Shown here piece after piece: positions 8,349 through 16,585 of a stretch of DNA of 36,021 nt. The notes under the pieces were generated by a model that ran no database searches, had not been told where the DNA came from, and worked only from the letters and a program-made list of their open reading frames with translations. The stretch's first letter is position 1. Each line of letters opens with the position of its first letter. A program made the translations under genes and the position numbers. Source of the DNA: Clostridium sp. CAG:138 (lineage in GTDB: Bacteria > Bacillota > Clostridia > Christensenellales > CAG-138); assembly GCA_000435055.1 (NCBI GenBank), contig FR879709.1:166090-202110 (forward strand). Direction: 5' to 3'.

Positions 8349-9011
8349 ATGGCAAAAATCGAATCACACAACACGCTTGAAAAAATACTTGAAAACGGCA
8401 TCATTGCAATATCCCGCGGCAATTACGGCGACACTCTGCTTCGCGCCGTTGATGCGGCTGCACGCGGCGGAATCAAAGCCGTTGAAATTACATTCGAACA
8501 AAATCTTGCACCCGAAATTGCTGGCGAAGCATTGGATAAACTTGTTCGCAGATTCGGCACTGTACTGGCTGTCGGCGCGGGCACGGTGCTGACACTTGAA
8601 CAGCTCAGCATTGCAGCACAGGCGGGAGCGAAATATATTGTTTCGCCGAACAGTGACTGCTATATAATCAAGGAAACAAAGCGGCGCGGGCTGATTTCGA
8701 TTCCGGGCGCAATGACGCCGACGGAAATCACGGCAGCTCATGCGGCAGGTGCTGATATTGTGAAGCTGTTCCCCGCCGGTGCACTCGGAGTGGAATACTT
8801 CAAAGCGATCAAAGCACCTCTCAGACATATTCCTGTTGCGGCTGTCGGCGGAGTTACACCCGAAAACCTTTTGCTCTTTAAAAAGGCGGGTGCGTGCGCA
8901 TACGGCATCAGCACGGGGATTTTTAATGCAACTGCAATAAAAAGTGAAGATTACGAACGTGTGCGCCTTCTGGCGCGCGAATACGTTCGCCTTGCTGCGC
9001 AGCAGGATTAA
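8349..9011 (+). CDS. eda: KDPG/KHG aldolase (2-keto-3-deoxy-6-phosphogluconate aldolase)
   Basis: Class I aldolase splitting 2-keto-3-deoxy-6-phosphogluconate (or 4-hydroxy-2-oxoglutarate) to pyruvate plus an aldehyde product. The 220-residue TIM barrel carries the catalytic Glu46 (VEITFE), the Schiff-base Lys139 in DIVKLFPA, the loop GAGTVLT (77-83) and the phosphate-loop AVGGVTPENL. I start it at MAKIESHN (AAGAGG eight bases upstream); the same frame is open to 8262, overlapping trmL, but lacks such a site there. It is not next to Entner-Doudoroff or uronate genes here, so the physiological substrate is unclear. Confidence 0.9.
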   Translation: MAKIESHNTLEKILENGIIAISRGNYGDTLLRAVDAAARGGIKAVEITFEQNLAPEIAGEALDKLVRRFGTVLAVGAGTVLTLEQLSIAAQAGAKYIVSPNSDCYIIKETKRRGLISIPGAMTPTEITAAHAAGADIVKLFPAGALGVEYFKAIKAPLRHIPVAAVGGVTPENLLLFKKAGACAYGISTGIFNATAIKSEDYERVRLLAREYVRLAAQQD

Positions 9012-9070
9012 TCGCCGCGCTTTTGGCAGCATAAAGTAAACAATTCGACAGTGCTTACGGAGAAACAGTT

Positions 9071-9850
9071 TTGAGCGATAAAACATGCAGCAATATTCAC
9101 GAGGGACACCGAAAGCGACTGCGTGAAAGCTATATCAAAAGCAACGGAAGCGATGCTCTCAGGGATCATCAGCTGCTTGAGCTTCTGCTGTTTTATGCCA
9201 TTCCCCGGCGGGATGTAAATCCGCTTGCACATCGTCTGGTCAACCGCTTCGGTTCACTCCGCGGAGTGCTTGAAGCAAGCTTTTCCGAACTTGCGGAAGA
9301 AGGGGTTTCGCAAAGCACGGCCATTTTGATTAAATTGGTCGGCGATATCAATTTTCGCGCAAAAATTGCCGACGCAGCCGGGAAACAATTGAAAAATACC
9401 GATGATGCAATGGATTTTTGCAGTGCATTGATTGCGGAAGAACGCGAGGAGGTTTGCCTTGCGGTTTGTCTCAACGCAAAATCCGCCGTAACTTACAGTG
9501 AAATTGTGGGACGGGGAAACAGCTCCGAAACGCCGTTTTCGTTAAGGCGAATTGTTGAGATCGCACTCGCACAAAAATCGAACGCAATAATCATTGCGCA
9601 CAATCATCCGTCCGGCGATCCGAAACCCTCCGCACTTGATATTGAAAATACGCGGCGCCTCAGGCTTCTGCTCAACGAAGTCGGAATCGACATGCAGGAA
9701 CATATCATAGTTTGCAGCAGTGCATGTTATGCGATAGTTCGCGGATACTCAAGAAGCACGGAGCATTGCGGCAGCACTTCCGATACCGCACAAAAAACCT
9801 GCACGGAAGATAAGCCTGTGCGCATCACTGTATCAAACAGCGGTGCGTGA
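9071..9850 (+). CDS. radC: RadC family (JAB/MPN) protein
   Basis: 259 residues starting at TTG, supported by GGAG eight bases upstream. The N-terminal half has a helix-hairpin-helix-like segment (about 30-90); the C-terminal half is a JAMM metal-binding domain with H177-N-H179-P-x6-S187-x-x-D190. Members are conserved across Bacillota; the old link to DNA repair is weak and the function is not settled. It closes the trmL-eda-radC row. About 35 residues after the JAMM domain are low-complexity and poorly conserved-looking. Confidence 0.92.
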   Translation: MSDKTCSNIHEGHRKRLRESYIKSNGSDALRDHQLLELLLFYAIPRRDVNPLAHRLVNRFGSLRGVLEASFSELAEEGVSQSTAILIKLVGDINFRAKIADAAGKQLKNTDDAMDFCSALIAEEREEVCLAVCLNAKSAVTYSEIVGRGNSSETPFSLRRIVEIALAQKSNAIIIAHNHPSGDPKPSALDIENTRRLRLLLNEVGIDMQEHIIVCSSACYAIVRGYSRSTEHCGSTSDTAQKTCTEDKPVRITVSNSGA

Positions 9851-9926
9851 CGCTGCAGCATTAAACAATGTCAGCATTAACCGTTTTTAACATCGCTCAA
9901 TACCTTAAATTGAGTAAGGAAAGGAC

Positions 9927-10466
9927 ATGGGCAGCAATACAATGAATCAAAAAACAAAAAAGCATTCCGAAACAGCCGAACGCATTATGCTTTTTATCGG
10001 CGCAGCATCACTTCTTCTCGCATTCTGCATCTGCTTCGGATGCACCGGAAACAGCAGTGCGAAGACCTTGCAGCAGCTTTTTGATGAAATCAACAGCACA
10101 GGCAAAATGGCAGCTCTGACTGCCGTTCCGACCGAAGATTATCTTCCCGTTTTCGGAATCGAAGCGGACAAGGTTGAGGACTCCGTGTTTTATATCGCAG
10201 AAAACCCCTCGTCATCGGCGGATGAAGCCGCAATATTCAAAGCCGTTGATGAAACCTATGCCAAAACGCTTGAACGAATCTTCAAGGCACGAATTCAGGC
10301 ACAGGCTCAGCTCGCTGAAAGCTACAGCATTGAGCAGTATGACAAGATTAAAAGCACTCAGATTAAACGTAACGGCTGCTATGTTTATTATGTTGTGAGC
10401 GAATCGGGAGCGGAACTGACCGAAATGCTTGACTCCGGTATTGCAGGCATCATTGCGCAGGGCTGA
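9927..10466 (+). CDS. DUF4358 family lipoprotein-like protein (first copy)
   Basis: 179 residues with an N-terminal membrane/lipoprotein signal (about 20-40, ending ICFGC), then a small alpha/beta domain. The pattern of LQQLFDEI at its start, an F-GI motif, an acidic segment with regularly spaced Ala/Glu and a terminal NGCYVYYVVS strand matches DUF4358. A second copy lies at 11779-12261, so the module carries two. Function is unknown; its proximity to SGNH and MBOAT genes suggests a role in exported acyl-transfer. AAGGA precedes the ATG. Confidence 0.75.
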   Translation: MGSNTMNQKTKKHSETAERIMLFIGAASLLLAFCICFGCTGNSSAKTLQQLFDEINSTGKMAALTAVPTEDYLPVFGIEADKVEDSVFYIAENPSSSADEAAIFKAVDETYAKTLERIFKARIQAQAQLAESYSIEQYDKIKSTQIKRNGCYVYYVVSESGAELTEMLDSGIAGIIAQG

Positions 10467-10561
10467 TATCTTTTTTATCGGATTTCGGTGTTTCGGGATA
10501 TTTGATTTTGCGGCAAAAAAGCAACCGGATTCGGATTTTCTCGGCCGAAACGCACTTGCAA

Positions 10562-10590
10562 TTGACAAGCCCGCATCAATATGGTAGAAT
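10562..10590 (+). promoter_or_regulatory. Sigma-A promoter for the SGNH-DUF4358-MBOAT genes
   Basis: Perfect TTGACA (10562-10567), 17-base spacer, TAGAAT (10585-10590), 83 bases before the SGNH start codon. Confidence 0.85.
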
Positions 10591-10672
10591 TCTTCAACAG
10601 AAGCGGCAGTTGCGGGTATGCATACCGCACTTTCAGAATGCCGCGAAATACAATATTATGAGGCTTAGTTTT

Positions 10673-11653
10673 ATGAAATTAGGTAAAATTGTTGCTGTTC
10701 TGCTTGCCTGTATTTTTGCATTGGGGTTACTTGCATGCAAAAAAACGGATGATCCCGTTATCGACATCGGCGGCAGCGCATCCCCCAACCAAACCGATGC
10801 TCCCGCAACCCAACAGGGTTCGGTCGCAGACAGTGCAACCCCAAACAGCGGTTTATCCACAAGTGTACCCACTTCGGAAGGAACATCGGATATTAATCCC
10901 ACGCCGACTGAAGCTCCGGATAACGAAAGTATCGTGTCCCTCGGCAGTGAAACCGCACCCGCACGCAACACAATGCCCACGGAAACTTACGGTTTAAGTA
11001 ATACTGAGTGTGAAAGCTGGTTTTCCGATGCCGTGTTTATCGGGGATTCAATCACCATCGGTTGGAAAAACTATAACAATCGCATGCTCGAAAAAAATCC
11101 CGAATTTTTCGGAAATACGCGCTTCCTCTGTGAAGGCAGCTACGGTGTCGGACATGCACTTGAGCCGATTTCGGATTCCAGCCTGCATCCCATTTACGGC
11201 GGAGAACAATGCTACATTTGGGATGCCGTTAAGAAAATGGGCGCAAAAAAGGTCTTTATTCTGTTCGGATTGAACGACATTTCCATTTGGGGTGTTCAGG
11301 GCACTGCGGACAACTATGCCGAAGTCATTTCGAATATTCGCCGCGAAAGCCCCGAAACGGAGATTTACGTTATCAGTGCAATGTATATGTTCAAAGGCAG
11401 CGAGCGCGAAAAGCTGAACAACAAGAATATCTATGCACTTAACAAACTGCTTGCCGAAATGTGCCGCGAAAACGGCTATGAATTTGTTAATATTGCAAGC
11501 AATCTTATTGACGAGGGCGGCTTCCTTCCCAAGGAGTACTGCTCCGACAACTACGTTCATCAAACCTACTCCGCATATGCGGTTTGGGCGGATGTCCTTC
11601 GCAGTCTTGCCGCAAGGCATATAACCGGTCAAGGAAGGCTTGTTTTCGAATAA
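10673..11653 (+). CDS. SGNH/GDSL-family lipoprotein hydrolase
   Basis: 326 residues. The signal peptide ends in a lipobox (ALGLLAC), then a Ser/Thr/Pro-rich linker runs to about residue 105, so the enzyme is likely tethered outside the membrane. The SGNH fold shows block I VFIGDSITIG (nucleophile Ser), block III LFGLNDISIWG and block V DNYVHQTYSAY with the catalytic His. Next to an MBOAT acyltransferase, such proteins usually transfer or remove O-acetyl groups on a surface glycan. The start at 10673 is preferred (GAGG nine bases upstream, downstream of a strong promoter); the frame is open further 5' but only across the promoter. Confidence 0.9.
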   Translation: MKLGKIVAVLLACIFALGLLACKKTDDPVIDIGGSASPNQTDAPATQQGSVADSATPNSGLSTSVPTSEGTSDINPTPTEAPDNESIVSLGSETAPARNTMPTETYGLSNTECESWFSDAVFIGDSITIGWKNYNNRMLEKNPEFFGNTRFLCEGSYGVGHALEPISDSSLHPIYGGEQCYIWDAVKKMGAKKVFILFGLNDISIWGVQGTADNYAEVISNIRRESPETEIYVISAMYMFKGSEREKLNNKNIYALNKLLAEMCRENGYEFVNIASNLIDEGGFLPKEYCSDNYVHQTYSAYAVWADVLRSLAARHITGQGRLVFE

Positions 11654-11778
11654 TCCGAGCGTTTGAACTGCCGTTTATGAATTATTCAGACCGACTTTGT
11701 GCAATATAATTTCGGTCGACACACAGAAAGATGCTCCTCGGGTTTTATTATCCGAAAAGATATCATGGAGGAAAAACA

Positions 11779-12261
11779 ATGAAACGCACTGTATCCTTTG
11801 CACTCTCCGTCGTTCTTGCTCTTGCTATGCTCCTTTTCATCGGCTGCAAAGGCAATGAAACTCAGCCTAAGCAGGCGGATGTTGAAGCGGTTTACACAAA
11901 GCTTGTTGAATCCGGTCAGCTTCCGTCAATGACAAAAGTGCCCGAGAGGGATCTTGAAGAGGTTTACGGAATCGATAAAACAAAGCTTGCGCAGTGGACA
12001 ATGTACCTGTCAGAAAACTATGCGGTCACAGTCGGCGAAGTTTCGATTTTTGAGGTTTCCGATGCGGCATATGCCGAGGAACTGCAAAGTATTCTTCAGA
12101 ATCGACTTGACAGGCTCCGCAAGGTTGCAAAAGAATATGCACCCGCCGAGACCGCAAAACTCGCTCCTGTGGAAGTACATCGCGTCGGCAATTATGTTTA
12201 CATGGTTGCGGGCAACGACTACAATGCTCTCATGAAAATCATGCAGGAGAACATCGGCTGA
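11779..12261 (+). CDS. DUF4358 family lipoprotein (second copy)
   Basis: 160 residues starting with a clear lipoprotein signal (MKRTVSFALSVV...LFIGCK). The mature part is recognisably paralogous to the 9927 gene: VEAVYTKLVESGQLPSM, VYGIDKTKL, a helix of AYAEELQSILQNRLD, and the C-terminal strand VGNYVYMVAG. GGAGG lies seven bases before the ATG. It overlaps the MBOAT start by one base (TGATG), so the two are probably translationally coupled. A TATAAT at 11705-11710 could support an extra promoter but has no good -35. Confidence 0.8.
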   Translation: MKRTVSFALSVVLALAMLLFIGCKGNETQPKQADVEAVYTKLVESGQLPSMTKVPERDLEEVYGIDKTKLAQWTMYLSENYAVTVGEVSIFEVSDAAYAEELQSILQNRLDRLRKVAKEYAPAETAKLAPVEVHRVGNYVYMVAGNDYNALMKIMQENIG

Positions 12262-13667
12262 TGGTTTTTTCAAGTCTGCTGTTCATCTTCATCTATCTTG
12301 TTGTAACTTTGGCACTGTATTATGCAGTGCCTAATCGCGTTTATCGAAACGTAATCCTCTGTGTTCTCAGCCTTATTTTCTACGGCTGGGGCGAACCGAG
12401 TTTTGTGCTTTTGATGATATTCTCCATAGCGTTCAACTGGCTTGCCGGTTTGCTTGTCGGAAAATATCGAAACAACAAAAAACGCTGCAAGGCTGTACTC
12501 GTTGCTTCCGTTGTGCTGAACCTTGCGCTGCTGGGCGTATTCAAATACACGGGCTTTGTTGTTGACACGCTGAAAGCCGTTTTTCCGTTCATGCGCAGCT
12601 ATGCAACGCCGATAATACCTCTGCCCATAGGCATTTCGTTCTATACCTTCCAGGCAATGAGCTATGTTATCGATGTTTACCGCAACGACACCTCCGTTCA
12701 AAAGAACCCCGTGTATTTCGGTACATATGTCGCACTCTTCCCGCAGCTTATCGCGGGCCCGATCGTGCGCTATCGCGACATTGCGGATCAGCTTGAAAAC
12801 AGGCACGAAAGCGTTGCTCAGTTTGCTTCCGGAATAAAGCTTTTCACTGTCGGACTTGCAAAAAAAGTTTTGCTTGCAAATCAGCTTATCGCACTTTGGA
12901 ACGTTCTCCGCGAAAGCTCCGCAGCCAACGGTGTTCTCGGTTCATGGGTCGGAATCATTGCATATACACTGCATATCTATTTCGATTTCGGCGGCTATTC
13001 AGATATGGCAATAGGTCTCGGCCGAATGTTCGGGTTTGAGTTTCTCAAAAACTTTGATTACCCCTATATTTCCCGCAGCATCAGCGAATTCTGGCGCAGA
13101 TGGCATATCTCCCTTTCCACATGGTTCAAGGAATACGTCTACATTCCCCTCGGCGGCAACCGCCACGGACTTGCGCGTACCCTGCTTAACACCGCAATCG
13201 TTTGGATGCTCACCGGACTTTGGCACGGTGCAAGCTGGAATTTCGTGCTTTGGGGAGTGTATTTCGGGATTATCATCATAATCGAGAAACTGTTCCTCGG
13301 GAAATATCTTGAAAAGGCCCCCGCATTCCTTTCCCACCTGTATGCGATATTCCTTTTCACCTTCGGATGGGTTCTGTTCGACTTCACGGACATGGGGCAG
13401 ATGTGTGATTTCATCGTTTCGCTTTTCAACGGCGGCAGTGTCGGCTTGATTTCGCATGATGCACTGGTTTATGTGCTTGCTTATCTTCCCGTGCTGATCA
13501 TTTCAATCATTGCCTCCACCCCGTTGGTCAGCAACCTTCATAAAAAAATCGAAAACAGAGCGTGGTGCGGCTATGCCGATGCGGCACTTGTGCTGATTGC
13601 GCTTGTTATCTGCACTGCATCGCTCGTTTCAAGCGGATATAATCCGTTCATCTATTTCCGATTCTGA
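12261..13667 (+). CDS. MBOAT family O-acyltransferase (AlgI-like)
   Basis: 468 residues with about eleven membrane segments and the MBOAT signatures IPLPIGISFYTFQ, FPQLIAGPIVRY, YFDFGGYSDMAIG, FWRRWHISLSTW and the conserved His322 in GLWHGASWN. AlgI/DltB relatives carry acyl groups across the membrane for O-acetylation of polysaccharides or teichoic acids. With the SGNH lipoprotein upstream it forms the usual transmembrane-acyl-transfer plus extracellular-transferase pair. No glycan synthesis genes are adjacent, so the target is unknown. A strong terminator follows. Confidence 0.93.
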   Translation: MVFSSLLFIFIYLVVTLALYYAVPNRVYRNVILCVLSLIFYGWGEPSFVLLMIFSIAFNWLAGLLVGKYRNNKKRCKAVLVASVVLNLALLGVFKYTGFVVDTLKAVFPFMRSYATPIIPLPIGISFYTFQAMSYVIDVYRNDTSVQKNPVYFGTYVALFPQLIAGPIVRYRDIADQLENRHESVAQFASGIKLFTVGLAKKVLLANQLIALWNVLRESSAANGVLGSWVGIIAYTLHIYFDFGGYSDMAIGLGRMFGFEFLKNFDYPYISRSISEFWRRWHISLSTWFKEYVYIPLGGNRHGLARTLLNTAIVWMLTGLWHGASWNFVLWGVYFGIIIIIEKLFLGKYLEKAPAFLSHLYAIFLFTFGWVLFDFTDMGQMCDFIVSLFNGGSVGLISHDALVYVLAYLPVLIISIIASTPLVSNLHKKIENRAWCGYADAALVLIALVICTASLVSSGYNPFIYFRF

Positions 13668-13727
13668 TAACGGTCGCTGTTAAGAGCGCAAATGCCCTTG
13701 CACCGCACCGGCAATTATGTTTATTAT

Positions 13728-13770
13728 AAAACCCGCCGACGTCAAGCATCCGTCGGCGGGTTTTGTTTTT
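13728..13770. terminator. Bidirectional terminator between MBOAT and SDR genes
   Basis: AAACCCGCCGACG and CGTCGGCGGGTTT form a long GC-rich stem around 13728-13763 with TTTTGTTTTT after it on the + strand. On the minus strand the stem is followed by TTTTATAATAAA, so it can also serve the convergent SDR gene. Confidence 0.9.
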
Positions 13771-13823
13771 TGCAGCCGCAGCTGAGGTATCAAACAACGC
13801 TGAATACCGTTAATGTCCGTTTG

Positions 13824-14627
13824 TTATTTTGATGCATACATTTTGCCGACTATCCAATTTGACAGCCGACAGGGCAGAAACTTTCCGAGCAGGCAGCAGG
13901 CTTTGTATTGCAGCCCGACGGAGCGAAGCGGCTTCGGGTTGCGTTTGCGGGACACCGAATACATGCACCGTGCGATAACATCGGGGGACATGCCGTTCTG
14001 CTCATCGCGTTCCATTGTTGCAACGGATTTCGAAAGTGCAGCATAATCGGAGCTGCCCGCATTCGATTTTGTTCTTGCAGCAGTAAAACCTGTTTTTATA
14101 TCGCCGGGCATGATTGCCGCAACGCGAACCCCGTACGGACGCACTTCGTTGGCCGTTGCAAGCACAAGCGAATTCAGTGCAGCTTTTGATGCCGAGTAAT
14201 ATGCCTGAAAAGGTATGGACAGCATTCCCGCAACCGAGCTTGTTACGATTATCATACCGCTTCCCTGCCTGCGCATTTCGGGCAAGGCCGCACGTATGCA
14301 GTTGGAAGTGCCGAAAAAGTTAACGTCAAATTGGCGTTTTGCATCCGCATAGGCTGTGAACTCAACCGCACCGGAAATTCCGAACCCGGCATTGCAGATA
14401 AGAACGTCAAGCCTTCCCTCACGGCTGACAACGGTTTTAATCGCATTGCGGACGGCAGCCTCATCCGTAACATCGGCGCAAATGCTCTCAATTCCTTCTT
14501 CCGGGCACGGACGGCGGCTCAACCCGTACACTCTGTCTCCCTTGGCGAAGAACAGTTTTGCGGCAGCAAGCCCGATTCCGCCCGAAGCACCGGTGATAAG
14601 TACGATTCTTTTCGGTTTATCAGTCAT
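13824..14627 (-). CDS. Short-chain dehydrogenase/reductase; candidate 3-ketodihydrosphingosine reductase
   Basis: Classical SDR of 267 residues: cofactor motif TGASGGIG (12-19), NAG (79-81), catalytic Ser130/131 and Y144-S-A-S-K148, and a C-terminal hydrophobic/basic tail. Its ATG overlaps the last eight bases of the upstream SPT-like gene, which points to coupled translation and a shared pathway. Beside an SPT-like enzyme, the natural inference is reduction of the 3-keto-sphingoid product. SDR substrate cannot be read from sequence alone; another ketone is possible. Arg at the position after the second cofactor strand (LSRR) favours NADPH. Confidence 0.85.
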   Translation of the reverse strand: MTDKPKRIVLITGASGGIGLAAAKLFFAKGDRVYGLSRRPCPEEGIESICADVTDEAAVRNAIKTVVSREGRLDVLICNAGFGISGAVEFTAYADAKRQFDVNFFGTSNCIRAALPEMRRQGSGMIIVTSSVAGMLSIPFQAYYSASKAALNSLVLATANEVRPYGVRVAAIMPGDIKTGFTAARTKSNAGSSDYAALSKSVATMERDEQNGMSPDVIARCMYSVSRKRNPKPLRSVGLQYKACCLLGKFLPCRLSNWIVGKMYASK

Positions 14628-15789
14628 TTTTTACAATTCTCTCAATAATATCGAGAGCCTCGTCAAGTATAGTTTCGGTATGGTTTGCCATATAGCTCGT
14701 GCGGAGCAGACTCTCTCCCGGAGGCGTTGCGGGCGGCAGAACCGGGTTCACATAAACACCCGCATCAAACAATTCCTTTGCCTTGCGAAGTGTGCGCATT
14801 TCATCATAGGTATAGATGGGGATAATCGGCGTTATGCTGTCGCGTATGGCAATGCCGCGTTCCAGCAGCCCTTTGCGCATATAAGCCGCAAGTTCAACAA
14901 GCCTCTTGGGCATTTCGGGATGACTGCGGAGAATATGCAGTGCCTCAATCGCCGTTGCACAGTTTGCGGGCGGAATGCTTGCGCAGAAGATGAACGGACG
15001 CGAGGCATGACGAACATAGTTCACAACGCGCTTATCGCCCGCCATATAGCCGCCGAGAGAAGCGAGGGACTTGCTGAAGGTGCCCATTATTATATCAACC
15101 TTATCGGTCAGACCGAAATAATCTGCCGTGCCTCTGCCGCCGTTTCCGATAACGCCGAGACCGTGAGCATCGTCAACCATAACGCGCGCTTTGTATTTTT
15201 GCGCAAGCTCAACAATTTCGGGCAGCTTGCATATATCGCCGCCCATGCTGAACACGCCGTCTGTCACAATAAGCTTGCCCGATTCAAGCGGAACACTCTG
15301 AAGCGCAGTCTCAAGGTGTGCCATATCGCTGTGGTTGAAGCGAATCGTCTTTGCGTAGCTCAGTTTGCAGCCGTCATAAATGCTTGCATGATTTTCTTTA
15401 TCGCAAAAAATGTAATCGCCTCGACCCGCAATCGCGCTGATGATGCCCAAATTGCTTTGGAAACCCGTTGAGAATGTCATAACATCTTCTTTGTTCAAAA
15501 AATCAGCAAGCTCCGACTCAAGCTGAACATGCAAATCAAGCGTGCCGTTCAAAAAACGCGAACCTGAACAGCCCGAGCCGTATTTTTCGAGTGCACGCAC
15601 GCCCGCCGCAATAACGTCGGGATTGGAAGTCAGCCCAAGGTAGTTGTTTGAACCGAGCATTATGCGCCGTGAACCCTCCATGATGACTTCCGGAGCCTGT
15701 TTCGATTCGATTTGGTGGAAATAGGGATAAACGTTTTCGGCTGTTGCCTTCTCGACTATCTCAACCCTGCATTTGTCAAATAAATCCAT
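14620..15789 (-). CDS. Alpha-oxoamine synthase family PLP enzyme, serine palmitoyltransferase-like
   Basis: 389 residues; the start at 15789 has GGAG six bases upstream, whereas the open extension to 15903 covers the promoter. This fold-type I PLP family condenses an amino acid with an acyl-CoA. Visible residues: GSGCSGSRFLNGT (71-83), H134 in NHASIYDG, D206/H209 in VDDAHGLG and the PLP Lys240 in GTFSKS. The stretches YPYFHQIESKQ, GSRFLNGTLDLHVQLE and MGTFSKSLASLGGYMA closely resemble Bacteroidota serine palmitoyltransferases as I recall them, more than glycine C-acetyltransferase or BioF. With the overlapping SDR it would make a sphingoid base from serine and an acyl thioester. Glycine C-acetyltransferase is the main alternative. 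Confidence 0.85.
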   Translation of the reverse strand: MDLFDKCRVEIVEKATAENVYPYFHQIESKQAPEVIMEGSRRIMLGSNNYLGLTSNPDVIAAGVRALEKYGSGCSGSRFLNGTLDLHVQLESELADFLNKEDVMTFSTGFQSNLGIISAIAGRGDYIFCDKENHASIYDGCKLSYAKTIRFNHSDMAHLETALQSVPLESGKLIVTDGVFSMGGDICKLPEIVELAQKYKARVMVDDAHGLGVIGNGGRGTADYFGLTDKVDIIMGTFSKSLASLGGYMAGDKRVVNYVRHASRPFIFCASIPPANCATAIEALHILRSHPEMPKRLVELAAYMRKGLLERGIAIRDSITPIIPIYTYDEMRTLRKAKELFDAGVYVNPVLPPATPPGESLLRTSYMANHTETILDEALDIIERIVKND

Positions 15790-15874
15790 ATAAATCTCCA
15801 ATAAATGCGGCAGTCCGCGCACCCGGATGAAAAATAAATATGGCTGCGCTTTCCGCCTTGGTATATACCTTTCA

Positions 15875-15903
15875 AGTTTAATACATTTTTTAAGAAAAGT
15901 CAA
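15875..15903 (-). promoter_or_regulatory. Promoter of the SPT-like/SDR operon
   Basis: On the minus strand TTGACT (15898-15903), 17-base spacer, TAAACT (15875-15880), about 86 bases before the start codon. It lies downstream of the longest open frame, which supports the 15789 start. Confidence 0.7.
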
Positions 15904-15956
15904 GGCATTTAAAGAAAAAACTTAGTTTGTTACAACCGGAAATAATTAAGCGAATC

Positions 15957-15985
15957 TTGCTTACGGTGCACGCTTGTGCTAAAAT
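15957..15985 (+). promoter_or_regulatory. Promoter of the YgjP-type gene
   Basis: TTGCTT (15957-15962), 17-base spacer, TAAAAT (15980-15985), 29 bases before the ATG. It is divergent from the SPT-like operon promoter. Confidence 0.65.
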
Positions 15986-16014
15986 TGAAACATCCTGTCA
16001 ACTCGGAGAAATCA

Positions 16015-16578
16015 ATGCAAAACGAACCGGAATATGAACTGATAAAAAGCAGCCGAAAAACACTTGCTGCCGAAATCAAGCAGGGGCGGCTTATCATTCG
16101 CGCCCCGCATCAGGCAGCAGATGATGATATCAGGCGATTCATCCAAAAAAACAGGCAATGGATTGAGACCCATCTTGCAAAATCACGTTCCCGCGAAGCA
16201 GCTGCGGAAAGCATCCCGAAACTGACGCCCGAAGAGCTTCATAACCTTGCTCAACAAGCTCTGAAAGTGATTCCCGCGCGCGCTGCGTACTATGCTCCGC
16301 TCATCGGCGTTACATACGGGCGAATAACGATTCGAAACCAAACCTCCCGCTGGGGAAGCTGCAGCAGCAAAGGCAATCTGAATTTCAACTGCCTTTTAAT
16401 GCTTGCCCCGCCGGAGGTTTTGGACAGCGTTGTTGTTCATGAACTTTGTCACCGCAGGGAAATGAACCACTCGCAAAAATTCTATGCCGAAGTCCTTCGT
16501 GTTTTTCCAACCTATCGCACGCAGGAAAAATGGCTCAAAGAACACGGCGGCGAACTGCTGAAGCGGCTCCGTGACTGA
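16015..16578 (+). CDS. YgjP-like (DUF45/SprT-like) metallopeptidase family protein
   Basis: 187 residues beginning MQNEPEYE, with GGAG seven bases upstream. The family signatures are all present: SRKTLAAEIK near the N-terminus, TSRWGSCSSKGNLNFNCLLMLAP, and the zinc motif VVHELCHRREMNHSQKFY (HExxH-like HELCH plus a downstream His). The biological role of these proteins is poorly defined; they occur next to restriction systems in some genomes but none is here. The gene converges with the solute-binding protein gene with only seven bases between them. Confidence 0.92.
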   Translation: MQNEPEYELIKSSRKTLAAEIKQGRLIIRAPHQAADDDIRRFIQKNRQWIETHLAKSRSREAAAESIPKLTPEELHNLAQQALKVIPARAAYYAPLIGVTYGRITIRNQTSRWGSCSSKGNLNFNCLLMLAPPEVLDSVVVHELCHRREMNHSQKFYAEVLRVFPTYRTQEKWLKEHGGELLKRLRD

Positions 16579-16585
16579 CATGATT

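Noticed and set aside
14356..15471. 371-codon + frame opposite the SPT-like gene
   Set aside because: The minus-strand frame carries all PLP-enzyme motifs; the opposite frame is compositionally odd and has no recognisable domain.
16015..16578. YgjP-type gene as part of a restriction or defence island
   Set aside because: Neighbours are metabolic and transport genes; no restriction or defence gene is adjacent.
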